Positions 11,171 through 23,200 of a stretch of DNA of 64,000 nucleotides are shown here, piece by piece. The DNA is taken from the NCBI RefSeq assembly GCF_016802725.1, contig NC_052676.1, forward strand, positions 2,807,433 through 2,871,432. Reading direction: 5' to 3'. The notes beneath the pieces are model-generated. The model saw only the letters and a list, made by a program, of their open reading frames with translations. It did not search any database and was not told the DNA's origin. This stretch comes from Solenopsis invicta. Taxonomy: Eukaryota; Arthropoda; Insecta; Hymenoptera; Formicidae. The translations under genes and the position numbers were made by a program. Each line of letters starts with the position of its first letter. Positions within the stretch are counted from its first letter, which is position 1.

Positions 11171-11244
11171 TACTATTGCGTCTCGATTAATGAAAAGGTG
11201 TATTTTCATAAAATACATCCTTTCATAATCGAGACGCTATAGTA
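11171..11244. repeat. Near-perfect 74-nt hairpin
   Basis: The 5' arm (TACTATTGCGTCTCGATTAA onward) pairs with a 3' arm ending AATCGAGACGCTATAGTA over about 35 nt with few mismatches. The loop is only 2-4 nt. More likely a tiny inverted-repeat element than a microRNA precursor. Confidence 0.45.
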
Positions 11245-11249
11245 TATCC

Positions 11250-12560
11250 TTTACACAAAGAATGCTTCTAGAAATAAATCATTGTTTTTACGTGAATCAA
11301 TATTATTAAAAGATAACTCAATTGCAGCAGTAGAGTGTATAGCATCAGTACACCAGTTAATGGAAAAAAAACTAAAAATAAATTGATATAATTATATTTT
11401 CAAGTAAAAAATATTTTTATCAAATCCATATAAAAATTAAATTTAAAAAATATCAATTTGCAATTTATATTACTTTGTAGTGTTATTATGTTTGTATTTT
11501 AATATTTTTCTATTTACTGGTAATTACTCAACGACTGGTGCAGTGATTCTATTTTTGTAAGCTTTTAGATTATATTTTTTTTAAGTTTATATTATTTCTT
11601 CAGATTACAATCACACCAGGATTACAATCATCTTCTCAATCAAATCTTTAACATTTTAATCAGTCTCTAAACCGAAGCATTATACGAAGAAATTGAATCC
11701 AAGAACCTTCAACTACTAGTCAACTACAGTCTTAGTGAAGCCACGTATCATCCGAAATTTTTTAAATAAATGTTTGTATCCAAGAATATTTTTTTATGCC
11801 GGATTTCTGACAACCAAGAATTACAATACCACTACTTTTTTAGTGTTACAGCTTCTGAAGAGCATTGGCTCTCTTTGATAAATCCTCTTTATTCCATTCA
11901 ATTGAAACTAGTTCTCTGTGATGTAAACCGCATATTTGATCTCTAGGATCGAAGGAAACAGACTTGTTAGGATACCTTTTCGTCATGCCTAGAGAGACTC
12001 CTTTCCCCAGTTTTTTAATCACTGAAGAAAAAACTTTTGAATCTTTCAAGAGGTATTTTGAACAAAATTCAAAATTTTGCCAATTTTGTACATATAATAA
12101 TAATAATAAAACTATTTTTTCAGTAAATGCATTTAAATGTAGAATGTAAAGCAAGTGAAGAGAGGATCAAGCGACAACGGATTTCGAGCTATTTTGATGA
12201 ATGCTTTCTGCATATAAACTGACGGCGATGAAATCACGTTATGTTAATGTCATATCGAATTATTACTCGATCGAATGAAACCGCATTTCGCAAAGGAACA
12301 AGACTTCGATTCGCAGTGTCCGCAAATAGATATCGTTATTTAAGGATATCCATCCAGCACTTGAATTAGCACAGTGGAACGATGAATCTATCTACGTTAT
12401 GCGCCGATGGCATAACTAGGTGAGCATGCATCCCGGCGATGCATTCATCACTCAATTGCATCTCCCTCCTCTCTTCTTCCCGATACTCGCATGCACACAA
12501 TTACGCACATGTACACAAACACACACAGCCTCTCCTCAAAGCATTCTATAACTTGCCGCG
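11250..12560. other. Spacer without recognised genes
   Basis: AT-rich; short open frames around 11846-12154 on both strands show no family resemblance or splice support. Confidence 0.5.
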
Positions 12561-12564
12561 TGAA

Positions 12565-12862
12565 TACACCGCGCACCGGCGTTAATTTTGGGAAAAGCCA
12601 ATAAGGTTTCGTTACAGAAGCGAAATTTCAGGACTTGATCTGAAATGTAAAATAAGCTTTATTATTTTAACGCTATTTTTAACATTTCTAACTACTTAAA
12701 TAACACGCACTTTATTTATAACATATTTATAGTATAGGTATTTATAATGAGATTATCACAGAGAGATTTTAAAGAATCGTTTACACTGAGAAAAAATTGT
12801 TGACTAATTTTTTCAACTTGATTAAAGTTCTTCAGTTCAAGTAGTTAAATTAATATTTAATA

Positions 12863-12926
<64 letters not shown>

Positions 12927-13197
12927 GTTAATTTAAATACTTGAACTGAAAAACTTTAATCAAGTTGAGAAATTTAGTTAATAATTTTTTTCTTAATGTA
13001 AACGATTCTTTAAAAATCTATGATAATCTCATTATAAATACTTATACTATAAATATGTTATAAATAAAGCGCGTGTTATTTAAGTAGTTAGAAATGTTAA
13101 AATAATAAAGCTTATTTTACATTTTAGATCAAGCCCTGAAATTTCGCTTCTGTAACGAAACCTTATTGGTTTTTCTGAAAATTAACGCCAGTGCATG
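12565..13197. repeat. Foldback element of about 630 bp with TG/TA core
   Basis: Two arms of about 280-300 bp are inverted copies. The left arm reads GCGTTAATTTTGGGAAAAGC near 12580; the right arm ends TTTTTCTGAAAATTAACGCC near 13189. A (TG)n(TA)n core sits at about 12862-12924. The arm interior motif (CATTGAGAAAAAATT, TTCTTCAGTTCAAGTA) recurs in the elements near 13230-13310, 19590-20190 and 22075-22215. Confidence 0.75.
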
Positions 13198-13317
13198 GTA
13201 TATTTATTTATTTATTTGATATTTATAATGAGATTATTATGAAATTTTAAATATTATTTACATTGAGAAAAAATAGTTAACTTCAATAAATTTTTTGATT
13301 TAAATTTCTTCAAGTTT

Positions 13318-14263
13318 CTACAGAGTGTTTTAAAAGTAGAGGTCAATTATTTGGGAGATGATTAGGGATTCAAATACGAGAAAAAAAATTAGTACATTCG
13401 GAAATGCGTTGTTTTTGGGTTATTGCCATTTTTATGTTGAAAATTTAAAACTGCTTTTGTTTTTTTGTCAAAGTTGAAAGAAAATACAATTTTTATGAAT
13501 TTTTTATAACATAATTAAAGTGAAGTTAAAGTTGCGGGTAGCTTTAACACTATCCAGAATGCATCACGTAGAGATACAGCTCGATATTTTTCACGTAGTA
13601 TATTCTAAGTAATGCTAAAACAGCCAGAGCTGAGCAAAAAAAAATTTTCAAATAAAAATACAAAATATTGGCAATTTTTTTATTTGAAATATTAAACACA
13701 ATTTATATTTTGTATTTTAAATTAAAATTGTCTCTATTTTATATTTTGCATTCGAAATACTTTTTGCTCAGCCCTGAAAACAGTCCGCAACTTTTATTTT
13801 CCTTTATAATGTAAAATTCATAAAAACAATTTTTGCTTTTAATGTTAATAAAAAAAATTTTGAAAGCAAAGCAATTTCAAATTTTCGATATAAAAATGAT
13901 GATAACTCCCGTAAACAACGCCCGAGAATAGGGTTCTGCATTGACGCATAAAATGTAAATAAACTACATTACGTCTATAAAACATAATCTATTGTATGTA
14001 ATCTGTTTTACGTGTCATCTATATAAATAATAAATCAATACATTATAAAAGATTCGGATTTCATTTTTTTAAAAATAGTAAATATCATGTTTCTTTTTTT
14101 TTTCTATTTTTAGCGTTACATGTTTTTATTTTATTAAATTTATATTAATTTTATAATTTACGTTTTCTGTATTTTTTTATATTGAGTTATTGAATTTATA
14201 ATAATTACATTGCTTGTATTATCTGCATGAAAAAAAAATTTTTGAAGCACTCTGTATTGTAGT
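13318..14263. repeat. Non-autonomous DNA transposon-like element
   Basis: Ends are inverted: CTACAGAGTGTTTTAAAAG on the left and GAAGCACTCTGTATTGTAG on the right. Long subterminal inverted repeats are also present, for example GCGTTGTTTTTGGGTTATTG near 13406 against CAACGCCCGAG near 13915. No transposase frame was seen. Confidence 0.6.
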
Positions 14264-14559
14264 TTTAAAAACTCGGAAAAAACCGGAGCTTTTCAATTTT
14301 TTCAGAATTTTCTTGATTTCTTTTTTAATGGAAACAAAATTTATTGGAAAAATTCAACTTGTAGGTGAATTTTTCCAATAAATTTTGGAAATAAGTCACA
14401 ACCTAGAAAATCGCAAAAAAATTGAAAAATGTTTTTTTCCCTGCTCTTTTAAAACTTTGTATATTTTTAACTTAAATACGCAAGAACTTTCATCAACTTT
14501 TAACAAATTTTTTCTCGAATGTAGAATAAATACATCACGTACATATGCATGAGACTCGA

Positions 14560-15105
14560 AGAAGACTTCCTTTCCCCGTCGGGAATTTGTAATTGGCCGC
14601 AATTTTGCGGATACCCTGCCGGCTTCCTTTCGTGCAACAAAAGTGGATTACCGCGCGCGCCTCTCGGCACGGCGAGAGAGATGCATCGTCCAATTATAGA
14701 TGCGCGGCTGTTTACCGCACGCTCACGCGTTCATACCTCCCCCCGCGCGCGTGCTATCGGATTTACCCCGTGACCGCGTTTTGCGGGATTAGATATTCTT
14801 AATTGGCACGTGCGCGGCGCAGCGCAGCGCAGAGCCGTGCGTTGCCCGACGCGCGCGGACGATGAACCGTTTGTAATAAGCGGAGATAATGAGCGCGCAC
14901 GCCGATAGCGCGCGAGATCGATAACCGCTCGAAGGAAGAAAGGGGAACGGCAGCGGAGACGGCGGCTGTGCCGGAGTGCATGCCGCTGATGCTGGTAATG
15001 CGATAAGAGAGTTATCACCGATCCCTTTGTATGCGCTCTCCAGAAAGCGAGATGAAGATGGAAAGAGGAAGGGAGATGGAAAAGGGTGTGCACCCGCGCG
15101 TTCGA

Positions 15106-15147
<42 letters not shown>

Positions 15148-15540
15148 CTGCCGCCACCGCCACCGCCGTCGTCGAGACGAGGAGGCTGCTATGCGATGCA
15201 CGCGCCGGTGGCTGCACATCTGTATATATGTATTAGGAGCAGCGAAACGTTGTCGAGCGGCGAGGACGACGACGTCCTCGACACGCTTCGACTCGGGCCG
15301 CACGCGTCAGGTCTTCTCTCCGAACAGAGGAGCTCGAGAACATCGGAGAAACCTGATGCGTATCAGAGAGGGAAGTGGACACGGTGGATGCAGCCCCGTA
15401 ACGCGCCTGTACAGGGTGTTTCACCTAACTCGATCGCATATCTGAATAAGCTGTCTTGTCTCCTCTATCCGCATATTCCATCGCGGGGAAATGCGTGGAG
15501 TAGAAATTGCGTCGTAGGGGGAAGGTCAAGATTGTAACGC
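14560..15540. other. CpG-rich block with trinucleotide tracts
   Basis: GC- and CpG-rich sequence surrounded by AT-rich spacer, with (GTC)n/(CCG)n runs at about 15104-15175. Long frames on both strands here are low-complexity by-products. It may be the promoter or 5' UTR of the CUB/LDLa gene downstream (inference). Confidence 0.35.
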
Positions 15541-15749
15541 ACAACTTCTGCGTGCGCAATTTTTCTTTCCGCTATTGCTCTCAATTGATTAATCTTCCTA
15601 ATATTATATCGAACGACTATTGTTACATGTATATGAATATACGTACGATATGTTATGACATTGTACGAATATTGATATGATATCTAGATTTTCATACGAT
15701 ATCTTGTGTTGTTAGGGCTATGAATAAGGGAAAACCCACAAAACACTTT

Positions 15750-16115
15750 GGCGGAAAATTTTCTGCAAAATTCTACGCCAAAATGCTAGAATTGGAACAC
15801 TTAATTTTGGTTAAATTCATTATTCTAAGAAAAAATAAATATTTCTATGAAAAAAAAACTAATAATTTCTAAATACAAATTTCATTTTTAGTAGAATTTT
15901 GTAATTGTTCATAGAAATGTTTTCCACCAGAGTAAGCTGAGTAAGCTACTTAGAAATGTGTAGAAAGCTGTAATTTGTTGTTTAACCGAGAAATTTAGTA
16001 GAAATCGTACAAAAATTCAAAAATTTAGAAAAGTGTTCCAATTCTAACATTTTCATACAGATTTTTGTAGCATTTTTTAAAATTTGTATAGAATTTTGTG
16101 AAATTTTTTTTCCCC
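15750..16115. repeat. MITE-like element, copy 1 (second copy at 34961-35312)
   Basis: Inverted ends: left GCAAAATTCTACGCC..AATGCTAGAATTGGAAC; right GTTCCAATTCTAACATTTTC..TATAGAATTTTGTG. A central GTAAGCTACTTAG block matches the copy at 34961-35312 in reverse orientation. Confidence 0.55.
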
Positions 16116-16119
16116 CAGA

Positions 16120-16212
16120 GCACCGAATGCAACGCAGATGTAATGCTATGTAACATAGATATAATACATATATATGTTATACATTACATCTGTGTTATAT
16201 CCTGTGTTTGTT
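16120..16212. repeat. Small palindromic element (related copy at 26403-26487)
   Basis: Left end CACCGAATGCAACGCAGATG and right end CATCTGTGTTATATCCTGTG are imperfect inverted repeats around an ATATATAT centre. The related copy lies after CUB-gene exon 4. Confidence 0.5.
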
Positions 16213-16514
16213 GGAAAGGAGGATCAAAAGCGAATCATTGCTGTCACATACAGAAATTTAATACTTGCGGTATGAGACCACCTCCGCTTACTACTCTGTT
16301 TTTCATCGCTTGGACTATCTAGGTCACTGATAGACGGTTGTTTTTTTTTCCTTCAAAGGGTTTTTAGGTTCCAAAAAATCTTAAAAAGAATCTAGTGTAG
16401 TTTTTTTAACATTTAGGAATATGATTGTACAATTATATAGCTCGAAACGTTGCTTACTTTTTTTGTACTCGTCCAAATTTAAAGACTCGGCAAAATGGGA
16501 AAAATCATTTGGGT

Positions 16515-16630
16515 CGATATAATTGACCCAGGTTAAATTGGTTAGTGATTAATTACTTATTTTGAGTATTAAAAGCACTATTAATGCTTTTAATATTAAA
16601 ATTGGGCCAGTATTTCTTCTATAAAAGATG
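16515..16630. repeat. MITE relic (related copy at 51663-51804)
   Basis: Contains TAAATTGGTTAGTGATTAAT and an ATTAAAAGCACT/AGTGCTTTTAAT-like palindrome. The same order of blocks recurs at 51663-51804. Confidence 0.45.
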
Positions 16631-17199
16631 ATTATTTGATCTTTTCCTTTTCACAGAGAAATTTGGATTTTTAATGTAACACAGTTTAATTTGATAGAGA
16701 AACCTCCCCGCCCTCCCTTTGCGCCAATCGATATAACGCGGCATTTGATATTCTCTGTTTGAAAACAAACATAGATTATCTCAGACTTGGGTTGATTTTG
16801 ACAATCGTGATAACCATCTCTTCAAACTGTTCGAAATGATTTCAGGGCAGGTACCCGAGGGAGCCCGAGCTAAGTGGAACGTCCTATATATCGAACGTCA
16901 AGAGTCTCGACAGTTGACGAGCTCGCGGACAGCAGGGTGAAAAGAGGGACGCGGCGGAGAAGCCCACCTACTCTTGAGTATATATATATACAATATATAC
17001 AAATAAATACAAACGCGTTAATACCTTCGAAACCGTTAAAACCTCCGCATACATCAGTTATCGTGGTATTAATACACTCAGAAAACTTAATATAACTCTT
17101 TGTTACATCTATCTTTTCACATATTTATAAATAAGTTTTAACTAAAAAAATATAGATACTTGTTAAATATCATAAAGTAAAAAAATTGCACAAGCTCAA

Positions 17200-17609
17200 T
17201 TTTCACTCTATCCTGATGAAAATTTTTCTCAGAATTTTTTATATAATTTTTTTTTTTTTTTCAGAATTTCTGTATAATTTTATCTTTTTTTTTTATACGA
17301 ATTAGAACACTTCACATATACTAAGAAAGTTTACATTTTTTCTCACAATTTTTCATATATGTTAAATATGAAATATCCTCAGATTTCCAAAATTTTTTAT
17401 TCTATAATTCTTAATAAAATGTTATAAAATCTAAATAAGTTTAAAGTTAAAGTATTTTTTTAAATTATGGAATAAGAAATTTCAAAATATTTCAGAATTC
17501 ATATGTATGAAAAATTCTAAAAGATGTAGACTTTCTGAGTATTTGTGAAAAATGTTCCAATTCGTATAAAAATTATGAGAAAAATTTTCGCAAAGGTAGG
17601 AGTGAATTT
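17200..17609. repeat. MITE-like element (second copy at 22493-22860)
   Basis: Inverted ends carry CTGATGAAAATTTTTCTCAG and GAGAAAAATTTTCGCAAAG. Inside, ATACGAATTAGAACACTTC is opposed to AATGTTCCAATTCGTAT. Organisation and sequence are shared with 22493-22860 in the CUB gene intron. Confidence 0.6.
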
Positions 17610-17659
17610 TTGCTCTTATTACAGTGACAAATCACACTGGCTCAACTTTCACTATTTTA

Positions 17660-17815
17660 GACTGGAGTTTTATTCTACGAGATTTAAAGAGTAATTAAAT
17701 ATAAAAATTACAATCAAAAAAGTTTATCATTTTAGTAAAATGTTACAGCGCAGTTGCTTCCGCAGAATTGCTACATTTTTATACTCTCTAAATCTCGTAT
17801 GATGAAAAAGTATGA
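17660..17815. repeat. Small inverted-repeat element
   Basis: TTCTACGAGATTTAAAGAGTA is mirrored by TACTCTCTAAATCTCGTA within about 150 bp. It lies next to a related palindrome at 17943-18130. Confidence 0.45.
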
Positions 17816-17942
17816 AAAATTTCCAGAAAATTACATAAGCTTAATTTTCACTCTACGGGAGTGAATTTCTCGCTTTTATCAGAGTGGTAAATTATTCAAA
17901 AAATTGCACAAGTTTAATTTTCACTCTTTTAGAGTGGCATTT

Positions 17943-18130
17943 TATTCTACACAATTTAGAGAATGTTCTTGACATTGTATCACACCTTTTTGACACTATG
18001 CCCAGGTATATAAACTCTACAATTTATATATATATATATATATATAAATTGTAAAATTTATACACATGGGCATAGTGTCAAAACGGTGTGATACAATGTC
18101 AAAAACATTCCCTAAATTATGTAGAATAAA
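17943..18130. repeat. Palindromic MITE-like element of 188 bp
   Basis: The arms are almost perfect inverted copies (TTCTACACAATTTAGAGAATG on the left; CATTCCCTAAATTATGTAGAA on the right) around an AATTTATATATA..AAATT core. Confidence 0.65.
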
Positions 18131-18299
18131 TATATATATATATTTAATATAAGATTTTCTTTGTATATATAGCAGATCATATCTATAACATCTTTGATGT
18201 GCTGAAAACAAGCACTAGATTGTCGACTTCTGTTCAGAAATCGGTTAACCACCCCAAGCAATCGAAACGCCGTCCTGATAAAAGACATTATGTAAATTC

Positions 18300-19004
18300 A
18301 GCGCTCGTTATATTTATCATTATGGATTCGATCCCGGGGGGCGAATAGCATATTTCCTTCAGATACGCTTAACCCGGAGGGCGTTTACTAGGGCGCAAAA
18401 ATTCCAATAAGTGAAAACCTCGCAGTGCGAGATTACAATCTGTGGACAGCGAACGTCTCATCGTAACTCCCGTAACACGTTCGCCCACAAATCTACATTT
18501 CCGAAACGCATCTGGGTGGTTCTCTGCCGTTTCATTATGTTCCGGCGCGAAAAGCAGCTTGCTCCTCGTGTCGGGTCGCATCAGCGTTACGACCACGCGA
18601 TCCCAATTGATAGATCCGCGGGGACCCGCGTAGATCCCGCAGCTTCTTCTTCCTTCCTCGCGTCACAACCCCTCGGCGCGACGACTTCGGGCTTCAGGGT
18701 GTTATGGATAGAGACGGAGAGAGGGAGAGAAAGAGAGAGAGGCCGATCGATGCATTGAGGCGCCTAGTGGCCAGGCAGACAAGGCATACCAGCTCTCACC
18801 GCGAGCGAAGCAGAGAGCTCAGCCCCCGTTCTGTTCACCCCTGCCCCGGCGTACATGGCCTGCAGCGGCGGCGCGCGACGACGCGGCTGGCTTCCCTTCT
18901 GGGGAAGGTGCCATGGTAGCGTGCAGTTGCGCATCGACCTCCGGGGCGTGCACAGCAGCGTGTAGCGAGGCTGACCGCGCTCCTCGTGGGTGCAGCGACG
19001 ACGA

Positions 19005-19037
<33 letters not shown>

Positions 19038-19360
19038 TGGCGCGTAGGCGGGGTTCCCGCACTCGTCACGCTTTCTTCTCCGGAAGGCTGAACCGTCGTC
19101 GTACACGAACGTGCCGTTGTCGGGGATGTCGTTGTCGGTGCCGACGATCACTGCCAATCGCGATTCATAGCTCCAGTTCACCTCATCTTTTCTCTTCCGT
19201 TGCTCATCTCGTCGTCTCGAGCCAACGGTCATGCGGTCATCCAAAGCCAACATCCGAATCGCAACTCAGTCGGAATTGTCACTGTGATATGCTCGTTCCG
19301 CTGGCGAACTATTATGGTAAATCTACGAACGGAACCTGGCCCCCCGCACCCTTATAGTTG
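18300..19360. other. GC-rich block with polypyrimidine/polyproline-type repeats
   Basis: GC-rich with a (CGG)n/(GGT)n tract near 19005-19045. It may be an untranslated leader of the CUB/LDLa gene. On the minus strand 18819-19253 is open and reads like mixed-composition protein before a 12-Pro run, but it has no recognised domain. Confidence 0.3.
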
Positions 19361-19589
19361 ATCCGATTTATTTTTGCACATAATTGTATTCATGATGAAC
19401 GTGGAATTCAATTAACGCGAATGTCTAGAACAGGTGTTTACAACGCGGCGTCTTGATACATCTTATTTCTCCGGCCGATCGATTTAAATCTCCGACCCGC
19501 TTGCGACGCGGGCCGATACTAATGCGATTGGCATCCACGGAATAGGACACTCTCGCAGCTCCTGCACATGCAAACATTTGTCGCATTAC

Positions 19590-20190
19590 ATCGTTGAGAA
19601 TTGTTTTAGAGAAAGTTATTAAAGTTACGATTAAACATTGAGAAGAAAAAGTTGTTAATTTAATTAAATTTTTTAACTTGATGGAATTTCTTCAGTTCAA
19701 GTATACCTACATATTTAACTTAAATACTTGAACTGAAGAAATATAATCAAGTTAAACAATTTAATATTTATGTATTTAAGTTAAGCATATAAATACTTGA
19801 ACTGAAGAAATTTTTAAATTTCTTCAGTTCAAGTATTGATATATTTTATTAGTGGTGATCGTGGCATAAAAGTTACACGTCTGTTTTCTATGCCAAAGAT
19901 CCGGATGTGTTATATTCATAAATTATTTCTGCTGAAGAAAGATATAAATTTCTTTAATTCAAGTATCTATATATTTAATTTAAGTACATAAATACTAAAT
20001 TTTTTAGCTCGATTACATTTCTTCAGTTCAAATATTTATATATTTAATTTAAATACATAAATACTTTAATTGAAGAAATTTTTAATCAAGTAAAAAATTG
20101 AGCAAATTAATAACTTTTTTCTCATGATTTTGTAAATTTTTAAAATTCTTCGATAATTTCATTATAAATACTAATACGTACATCAAATAT
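19590..20190. repeat. Foldback element related to that at 12565-13197
   Basis: Repeated inverted CTTCAGTTCAAGTAT / ATACTTGAACTGAAG blocks, flanked by CATTGAGAAGAAAAAGTTG on the left and AACTTTTTTCTCATG on the right. A TTCATTATAAATACTAATAC outer motif is shared with the 12.6-kb element. Confidence 0.6.
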
Positions 20191-20244
20191 TAACTGCATC
20201 CCTTCAGAAACATATGTGTCACAAATTGATTTTTTATTGAACAG

Positions 20245-23200
20245 GAGATAGCTGATGCCGGAGGAGGATCCAACAACAGACAGCAGTACTTTCGATCACC
20301 GCATCGTATCGGTATCGCCTCGCTGTTGCTGCTACTGCTGCTGCTGTTGATTGCTGACGCGTCGGACGGCGGCGGCGTTGGGGGTGGCACAGGCGGCGGG
20401 GGCACGAGCGGTGGCGGTAGCGGTAGCACTGGCACTAGTGGTAGCAGTGGCGGCAGCGGTGGCGGTGGCAGTGGTGTCAGCATTATTGGCAGCGGCGTCG
20501 GTGGTGGCACTTGCGGGTTGGCCGAGTTGACGTGCCGGGACGGCCGCTGCGTGCCGATCGACGCTTATTGCAACGGCGAGGATGATTGCGGTGATGGTAG
20601 CGACGAGCCGGCGATGTGCACGCCGTGCAATCGCACGTACCACGGTCGCGAGGGTCACACATACAAGTTGGACCTACCGAGACCCGCCGAGGAACGGCTG
20701 CCATTCCTCTGCCACCTAACGTTCACCGCGGCCGGCCAGGGCTACGGCGAGCTAGTCCAGCTACTGTGGGATGCGTTCAGCGTCGGTCGCGTCGACGCGA
20801 ACGCCGACAACTACTTCACCAGCTGCCCAGAAGGCTCGCTCCAGCTCGCCGAACTCGGCAGGCACTTCACCGGCGGCTCGTGGTGCGGTGTCAGCGAAGG
20901 TCGCGCGTCTTATTACAGGTACTCGAGCTCGCTATCAAGCGCACACACAATTATGTGAATCTTCAGCTTTTCCCTGGTTAAAAGAAGAATATCTTGACAA
21001 TTCTTTATAAAACAAAAATCTTTAATGGACGTCTTTAATAAACTTCTATTAGATGTCTGTCAAACATTTGGAACTCCATTAAATGCTTAATATTAGATTT
21101 CCAATTTATCATTCATTAGAAATCTATAATTCTGTAATGGATGTCCATTGGACCTTCACTAAATGATTTCATAGATGTCTGTTACATGTTCTATTAAAGT
21201 AATGATAAAATGATTCCTTTTGAGGCTGAGTCCCTAAAATTAGGCTCCAAATAAATGGATGAGCTCTAACTATAAGTATTAAAATAATATTTTATTTATT
21301 TTCATCTTAATTTGAAAACAAAACTCGAAAGAAATCTCATAATGTTACACCTTTTATTCTATTCCGTGTTGCTTTTTAATTACGAGTAACAGAAAGCTGC
21401 CACGTGCATCTGTCGACGGCAGTGTGTATTGCTCGTTAGATCCCATTTATTATATATCCATAATAGATGTCTAATAGACGTCCAAGATAGATTTGTAGAG
21501 GACACCGTGAATATGATATGGATCTCTATGATCTCTGAATAGCTATCATTCACCATGAAGACAGATCTCATAGAGCCATAGAAATCTAATGGATGTCTAA
21601 TGACTGTCAATGTTCTATATGGGATAGATCCCTCGATTTCTGCAAAATAAAGTTTTTTTTATTATTATAATAATAATTAACAAAAATATTCAATTTTTAC
21701 GATTTCTAATATTTGCATATTTTAGCAATATTTTGTAGCATTTTTAATGGAACACGCGCGTTAGGAAAAATTTTAATCTAATTTGTCAAAAGTTTCACAA
21801 AATTTTTAGCAAACATTCAACGATTGAAATAGAAACCATTTTTAACGAAGATATCAAAGACATTTCATTAAACTTTCAAAAAAGTTTCAGCTAATTTTCA
21901 GAGAAATTTTCGTATAAATTTACGGAAAGCGTCAATTTAATTTTAGTAACTTTGTTAAATAAAAAGTTTATTTTAGTAAAATTGCAGCAAAATTTCAACA
22001 AATTTTCAGCAATGTTCTGAAATGTTATTTTTAATAAAATTTTAGTGAAATTTCAGTAAAATCTTTTTATTGAAGATGTATTCATTGAGAAAAAGTTTTC
22101 TTTGAGTATTTAGTATCCAAGTATACAAGTCAGATATATAATGCTTGAATTGAAGAAATTTAAACAAGTCGAAAAATGTAGTCAAGTTAATTTTTTTTCA
22201 ATATAATAAATCATCTTTTTTAATTTTACTTAAAGTGAACATGAAAAAGCATGTCGGTACTTGAAGTTTGTTTGGCGAAGAAAACAATTAAACTTAATTA
22301 TTGAATTGACTTTGCCTTTCTATCTCAACAGCTTCCGATACGGGAATGATGTATAAATACAGTGACATACGTCCTAAAGGACAGTCCTTTATTTCGGGCA
22401 GCTGCTTTTTAAATTTATTTACTTTCCAATCCAATTTAAAAATCCAATTTTCGTTTATAAAAACAATTGATAAATTTAGTTATTTAAACTGATTTCTACT
22501 TTGATGAAAATTTTTCCAGAACTTTTTTTATCATTTTTAAGAATTTTTGTGTAATTTCATAACTTTCTCATATTTTTTTATACGAATGGAATATTTTTTT
22601 CAGAAAGTTTACATTTTTCCTCAGAATTTTTTACATCTATTCATTATAAAATATCCCATGATTTCTAAGATTTTTTGTTGTATAAATTTCTAACGAAAGT
22701 TATAAAATCTAAAAAGTTTAAAAATATCTTTTAGAAATTATGGGAAGAATATTTGAGAATTGACATGCATGAAATAATCTAAGAGAAGATACAGACTTTC
22801 TGAATATTTCTGAAAAATGTTTCAATTTGTATAAAAATTATAAGAAAGATGTTCACTAAGGGAACCATATAGGAAGAAAACCCTAAAATTTTTAGATTTG
22901 TCCTTTATTTTGTCGAAAACGAAGGACAAATCTGGTCACCATAAATATAATAGGAAACCTCTAATATTTCTTTGTTTTACTTGCGTTCTGTATCTTTTAT
23001 ATAGACATTGTCACTATTTATTGTTATTGTGTTATTTTTGTAGCGAAACCAGTACGGTCACTGCCTCTATACGACTGTTCCACGCACCATCCGCAGTGCC
23101 ATTTGAGTTTCGTCTCCGTTACCGCTTCGTCTCGCGCAATGAGGCGGTTGCTCGGCTGGGCAAGCCGGACCTGCCGATCGAGCGAGGCTCGCCGGTGCCG

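Noticed and set aside
11171..11244. MicroRNA precursor
   Set aside because: The terminal loop is only a few nucleotides and pairing extends over the whole arm, unlike a Drosha/Dicer substrate; kept as a repeat hairpin.
14731..15303. Long minus-strand Arg-rich frame
   Set aside because: A product of (GAC)n/(CGG)n repeats in a CpG-rich block; no domain or splice context.
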